Assembly (NCBI GenBank): GCA_902538885.1
Contig: CACBGU010000002.1
Span: forward strand, 38,612-102,611
Length of the DNA stretch: 64,000 nt
Direction: 5' to 3'
From: an uncultured Pelagibacteraceae bacterium
GTDB lineage: Bacteria; Pseudomonadota; Alphaproteobacteria; Pelagibacterales; Pelagibacteraceae
Made by a program: the position numbers and the translations under genes. The notes under the pieces are model-generated. The model was not told the DNA's origin and did not search any database. It saw nothing but the letters and a program-made list of their open reading frames with translations. Shown in pieces: positions 61,190-64,000 of the stretch. The first letter of the stretch is position 1; every line of letters starts with the position of its first letter.

Positions 61190-62409
61190 TGACGAAAATT
61201 AATTCTTTAAATGATATTGTAAAGAACGGCCTTTGTATTGGCTGTGGTCTTTGCAAAAGTATTGCAGGTAACTCCCTTGAAATGGAGATGAGCAATAAAG
61301 GTAATTTAGAACCTAAAGAATTGACACCAATCACAAATGAAACTTTAGATGAAATCAAAAAAGTCTGTCCTGGTGTTATTGCAGAAGGTCCTGAAGATCA
61401 TGAGGAAAATGAAGGATCCAATAAAGATTTGGTTTGGGGAAATTATTTTGATTTATATTATTCATGGTCTACCGATCCAAAAATTAGATTTCAAAGCTCA
61501 ACAGGAGGTTTGTTAAATGGATTATCTTTATATTTACTAGAACAAAAGAAAGTTGATTTTATAATGCATACAGCAGGGGACAAAGATAACCCTATGCGAA
61601 ACATTGTTAAATACAGTTATAATAAAGAGGACTTAATTAACTGCGAAAGTAGATCAAGATACGGTCCTTCATCACCTTTAAGTGAATTTCATAAAGCTTT
61701 AGATAAAAAACAAACCTTTGCTTTTGTTGGAAAACCCTGTGATGCAGGAGCTATCAAATTACTCGCTAAATCAGATAAAAGAGTTTATCAGTATTGTAAA
61801 TATATATTCACTCTTGTTTGTGGAGGTTTTCAAGAACTTACTAAATCAAAAGAATTTATTGATAGCTTTGATGTTAAAGAACGAGAGTTAGAAGAATTTA
61901 GATACAGAGGATTTGGTAACCCTGGAAGAATGTATATTAAAACAAAAGATCAAAGAGAGTTTGATAAAGATTATAATTCTTTTTGGGGTGATGAAAGTAA
62001 TTGGAAAGTTCCATTTAGATGTAAAATATGCCCCGATGCAATTGGAGAAAGTTCTGATATTGCAGCGCTAGATACGTGGAGGGGCGGTTCACCTAAAGGA
62101 GAAGATGAAGGTTTTAATGCTGCAGTGATGCGAACTAAAAAAGGAATTAAAGTATTTAATGAAGCAGTAGAAAGTGGATATATTGTTAAAGGAGATAAAT
62201 TAACTATTGAAGATATTAAAGATTTCCAACCCCATCAAACCAGTAAAAAACAAGCAGTTTACGCAAGACACTTAGGAATGAAAAATAATAATGTGACGAC
62301 AATTACAACTAAAAACCTTAGAATAGAAGAATTATACAAATTAAATGATATTGAATATAACAAACAACAAGAAAAAGGGGTTAGTCAAAGATTAAATAAA
62401 AATGATTGA
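61189..62409 (+). CDS. FrhB-like (coenzyme F420 hydrogenase/dehydrogenase beta subunit family) iron-sulfur flavoprotein
   Basis: CIGCGLCKSI, SSTGGLLNGLSLYLLEQ, GKPCDAGAIK, CKICPDAIGESSDIAALDTW. Confidence 0.85.
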   Translation: MTKINSLNDIVKNGLCIGCGLCKSIAGNSLEMEMSNKGNLEPKELTPITNETLDEIKKVCPGVIAEGPEDHEENEGSNKDLVWGNYFDLYYSWSTDPKIRFQSSTGGLLNGLSLYLLEQKKVDFIMHTAGDKDNPMRNIVKYSYNKEDLINCESRSRYGPSSPLSEFHKALDKKQTFAFVGKPCDAGAIKLLAKSDKRVYQYCKYIFTLVCGGFQELTKSKEFIDSFDVKERELEEFRYRGFGNPGRMYIKTKDQREFDKDYNSFWGDESNWKVPFRCKICPDAIGESSDIAALDTWRGGSPKGEDEGFNAAVMRTKKGIKVFNEAVESGYIVKGDKLTIEDIKDFQPHQTSKKQAVYARHLGMKNNNVTTITTKNLRIEELYKLNDIEYNKQQEKGVSQRLNKND

Positions 62410-62515
62410 GTTTATAGATATATTTTTTAATCAATATTTAAGGATTTTCGTAGGTATTGTACTGATTGGTCTTATTTTGTTTTCTTTATATTACAAATTT
62501 AAAGACAAAAAGTAA
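62402..62515 (+). CDS. Putative 37-aa single-TM small protein
   Basis: MIEFIDIFFNQYLRIFVGIVLIGLILFSLYYKFKDKK; start overlaps end of FrhB-like gene. Confidence 0.45.
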   Translation: MIEFIDIFFNQYLRIFVGIVLIGLILFSLYYKFKDKK

Positions 62516-62562
62516 CAGAATGTAGGGTTGTGAACTATTTAATATTCATTTAAATTTAGATT

Positions 62563-63675
62563 ATGCTTAGTTATATAATACCTTTTTTAATTTTAATTCT
62601 TGTTGTTGTATTTATTCATGAATATGGACATTATTATTTTGCAAGAAAATATGGTGTAGGTGTAACTGATTTTTCAATTGGTTTTGGTAAAGAATTATTT
62701 GGGTGGAACGATAAATTTGGAACAAGATGGAAAATTTGCGCAATTCCTTTAGGTGGATATGTAAAATTTTTTGGAGATAGAAATGTTTATTCACAAGCTG
62801 ACCATCAAGAAATTTTAGAAAAATATAACGAAGAAGAACTGGAAAAATTATTTATTTTAAAACCTTTATACCAGAGGGTTTTAATTGTGTTTGGCGGTCC
62901 TTTAGCTAATTTTTTACTAGCTTTAGTAATATTTTTTTCAATTTATACTTTTATAGGTAAAGATTTTACTCCTGCAGTCATAAATGAAGTTCAAAAAGAT
63001 AGTCCAGCAATGATAGGAGGGCTTAAAGCTGAGGATATAATTTTAGAAATAGACGGTAATGAAGTTAAAAGCATTATGGAAGTTTCAAAATTTATCACGA
63101 TGTCTACTGGTGATTTTATAGATTTCAAAGTTAAGCGTTCCTATGATGAATTAATACTAAAAGTAAAACCCAATATTGTTGAAGGTGATGACGGATTGGG
63201 AAATAAAATAAACAAAAGAATGGTTGGTATTAAGCTTGGAGCTTATAACAATAAAGTTAACCATGTTAAATTAGGACCTGCTCAGGCTTTATATCATGCA
63301 GGTTATGAAGTTTATTTTGTAAGCGTTTCCTCATTAAAATACATCGGAGGAATGATTTTAGGTAAAGCAGATACTTCTCAATTGGGAGGACCAATTAGAA
63401 TTGCTAAAATTTCTGGACAAGTTGCAACGTTTGGAGTGTTAGCTTTCATTAGTATGATGGCTTATATTTCAATAAGTTTGGGTCTTATTAATCTATTTCC
63501 AATACCAATGTTAGATGGAGGGCATTTAATGTTTTATGCGTTTGAGAAAGTTTTAGGCCGACCTTTATCCCAAAGAACTCAAGAAGGTTTTTTTCGAATC
63601 GGATTGTTTTTGTTGTTATCATTGATGTTTTTCACCACATTTAATGATCTAAAAGACCTTGGTTTATTTAGATAA
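62563..63675 (+). CDS. rseP: Site-2 intramembrane zinc protease RseP
   Basis: HEYGHYYFARKYGV (HExxH-like), PDZ region, NLFPIPMLDGGHLMFYAFE. Confidence 0.95.
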   Translation: MLSYIIPFLILILVVVFIHEYGHYYFARKYGVGVTDFSIGFGKELFGWNDKFGTRWKICAIPLGGYVKFFGDRNVYSQADHQEILEKYNEEELEKLFILKPLYQRVLIVFGGPLANFLLALVIFFSIYTFIGKDFTPAVINEVQKDSPAMIGGLKAEDIILEIDGNEVKSIMEVSKFITMSTGDFIDFKVKRSYDELILKVKPNIVEGDDGLGNKINKRMVGIKLGAYNNKVNHVKLGPAQALYHAGYEVYFVSVSSLKYIGGMILGKADTSQLGGPIRIAKISGQVATFGVLAFISMMAYISISLGLINLFPIPMLDGGHLMFYAFEKVLGRPLSQRTQEGFFRIGLFLLLSLMFFTTFNDLKDLGLFR

Positions 63676-63832
63676 TTCACATTTTTAAAAGTTAAAAAAA
63701 GTCAATAAAACCAACGTTTATTTATGTTTTTACAAGATATTGTGTGTTTTAAAAAACTATATACTAAAAAAAAGCTTGATTTATCAACGTTTATGACAAG
63801 TATAAATATTAACCAACAAAACCGGAGCTAAA

Positions 63833-64000
63833 ATGAACAAAAAACAACTAATTGCTAAGCTTTCTGGCTCATTAAATTTGAGCAAAGCAGATGCTGAGCG
63901 AACTTTTGATACAATTACCAACACTATTTTAGACGCTCTAAAAGGTGATGACTCAGTAAAAATTGCTGGATTTGGTACGTACAAAGTAGCAAAAAGAAAA
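63833..64000 (+). CDS. hup: HU family DNA-binding protein, N-terminal part (runs off window)
   Basis: MNKKQLIAKLSGSLNLSKADAERTFDTITNTILDALKGDDSVKIAGFGTYKVAKRK. Confidence 0.92.
   Translation, partial: MNKKQLIAKLSGSLNLSKADAERTFDTITNTILDALKGDDSVKIAGFGTYKVAKRK

Noticed and set aside
1-64000. CRISPR array, IS element, prophage, rRNA or tRNA genes
   Set aside because: No regularly spaced repeats, transposase/integrase or capsid-like ORFs, and no tRNA/rRNA signatures found by eye. A tRNAscan/Infernal run would be needed to be certain.

Overview
AT-rich, densely packed bacterial window that reads as SAR11/Pelagibacter-like alphaproteobacterial DNA: marine transporters, dmdA, a TPP-riboswitch-controlled SSS transporter, very short spacers. 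About 2.6-40.5 kb is a catabolic island. It has four SBP-dependent uptake systems (inositol/sugar ABC, TRAP, tripartite tricarboxylate, MalEFGK-type ABC), iolG/iolE/iolD, five Gfo/Idh/MocA oxidoreductases, SDRs, a ROK kinase, an HpcH/HpaI aldolase, a PdxA-like enzyme, 2OG-Fe(II) oxygenases, a DUF1907 (C11orf54-like) protein and a diverged PanB-like protein. About 40.5-64 kb is more housekeeping-like: TPP riboswitch + transporter, ABC-2 exporter, dmdA, aceA plus ScfR/RamB-type regulator, ybbA/ybbP-tesA, SRAP, YajQ, an oxygenase/HIBADH/aldolase/FrhB operon, rseP and HU. The signals I rate highest are: (i) a 10-nt perfect complementarity between the aceA terminator hairpin and the dmdA Shine-Dalgarno region; (ii) intrinsic-terminator-like hairpins directly after all four SBP genes, one of them inside the tctB coding start; (iii) a recurring TGTATAG-N-TTATATACA-like motif between the divergent catabolic genes; (iv) an inositol pathway without recognisable iolB/iolC but with a DUF1907 protein, a metal-ligand-less PanB paralog and a ROK kinase lacking the zinc motif; (v) divergent genes sharing a CATG start. 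No CRISPR, rRNA, tRNA or IS element was recognised. All family calls come from reading motifs by eye; no searches were run.
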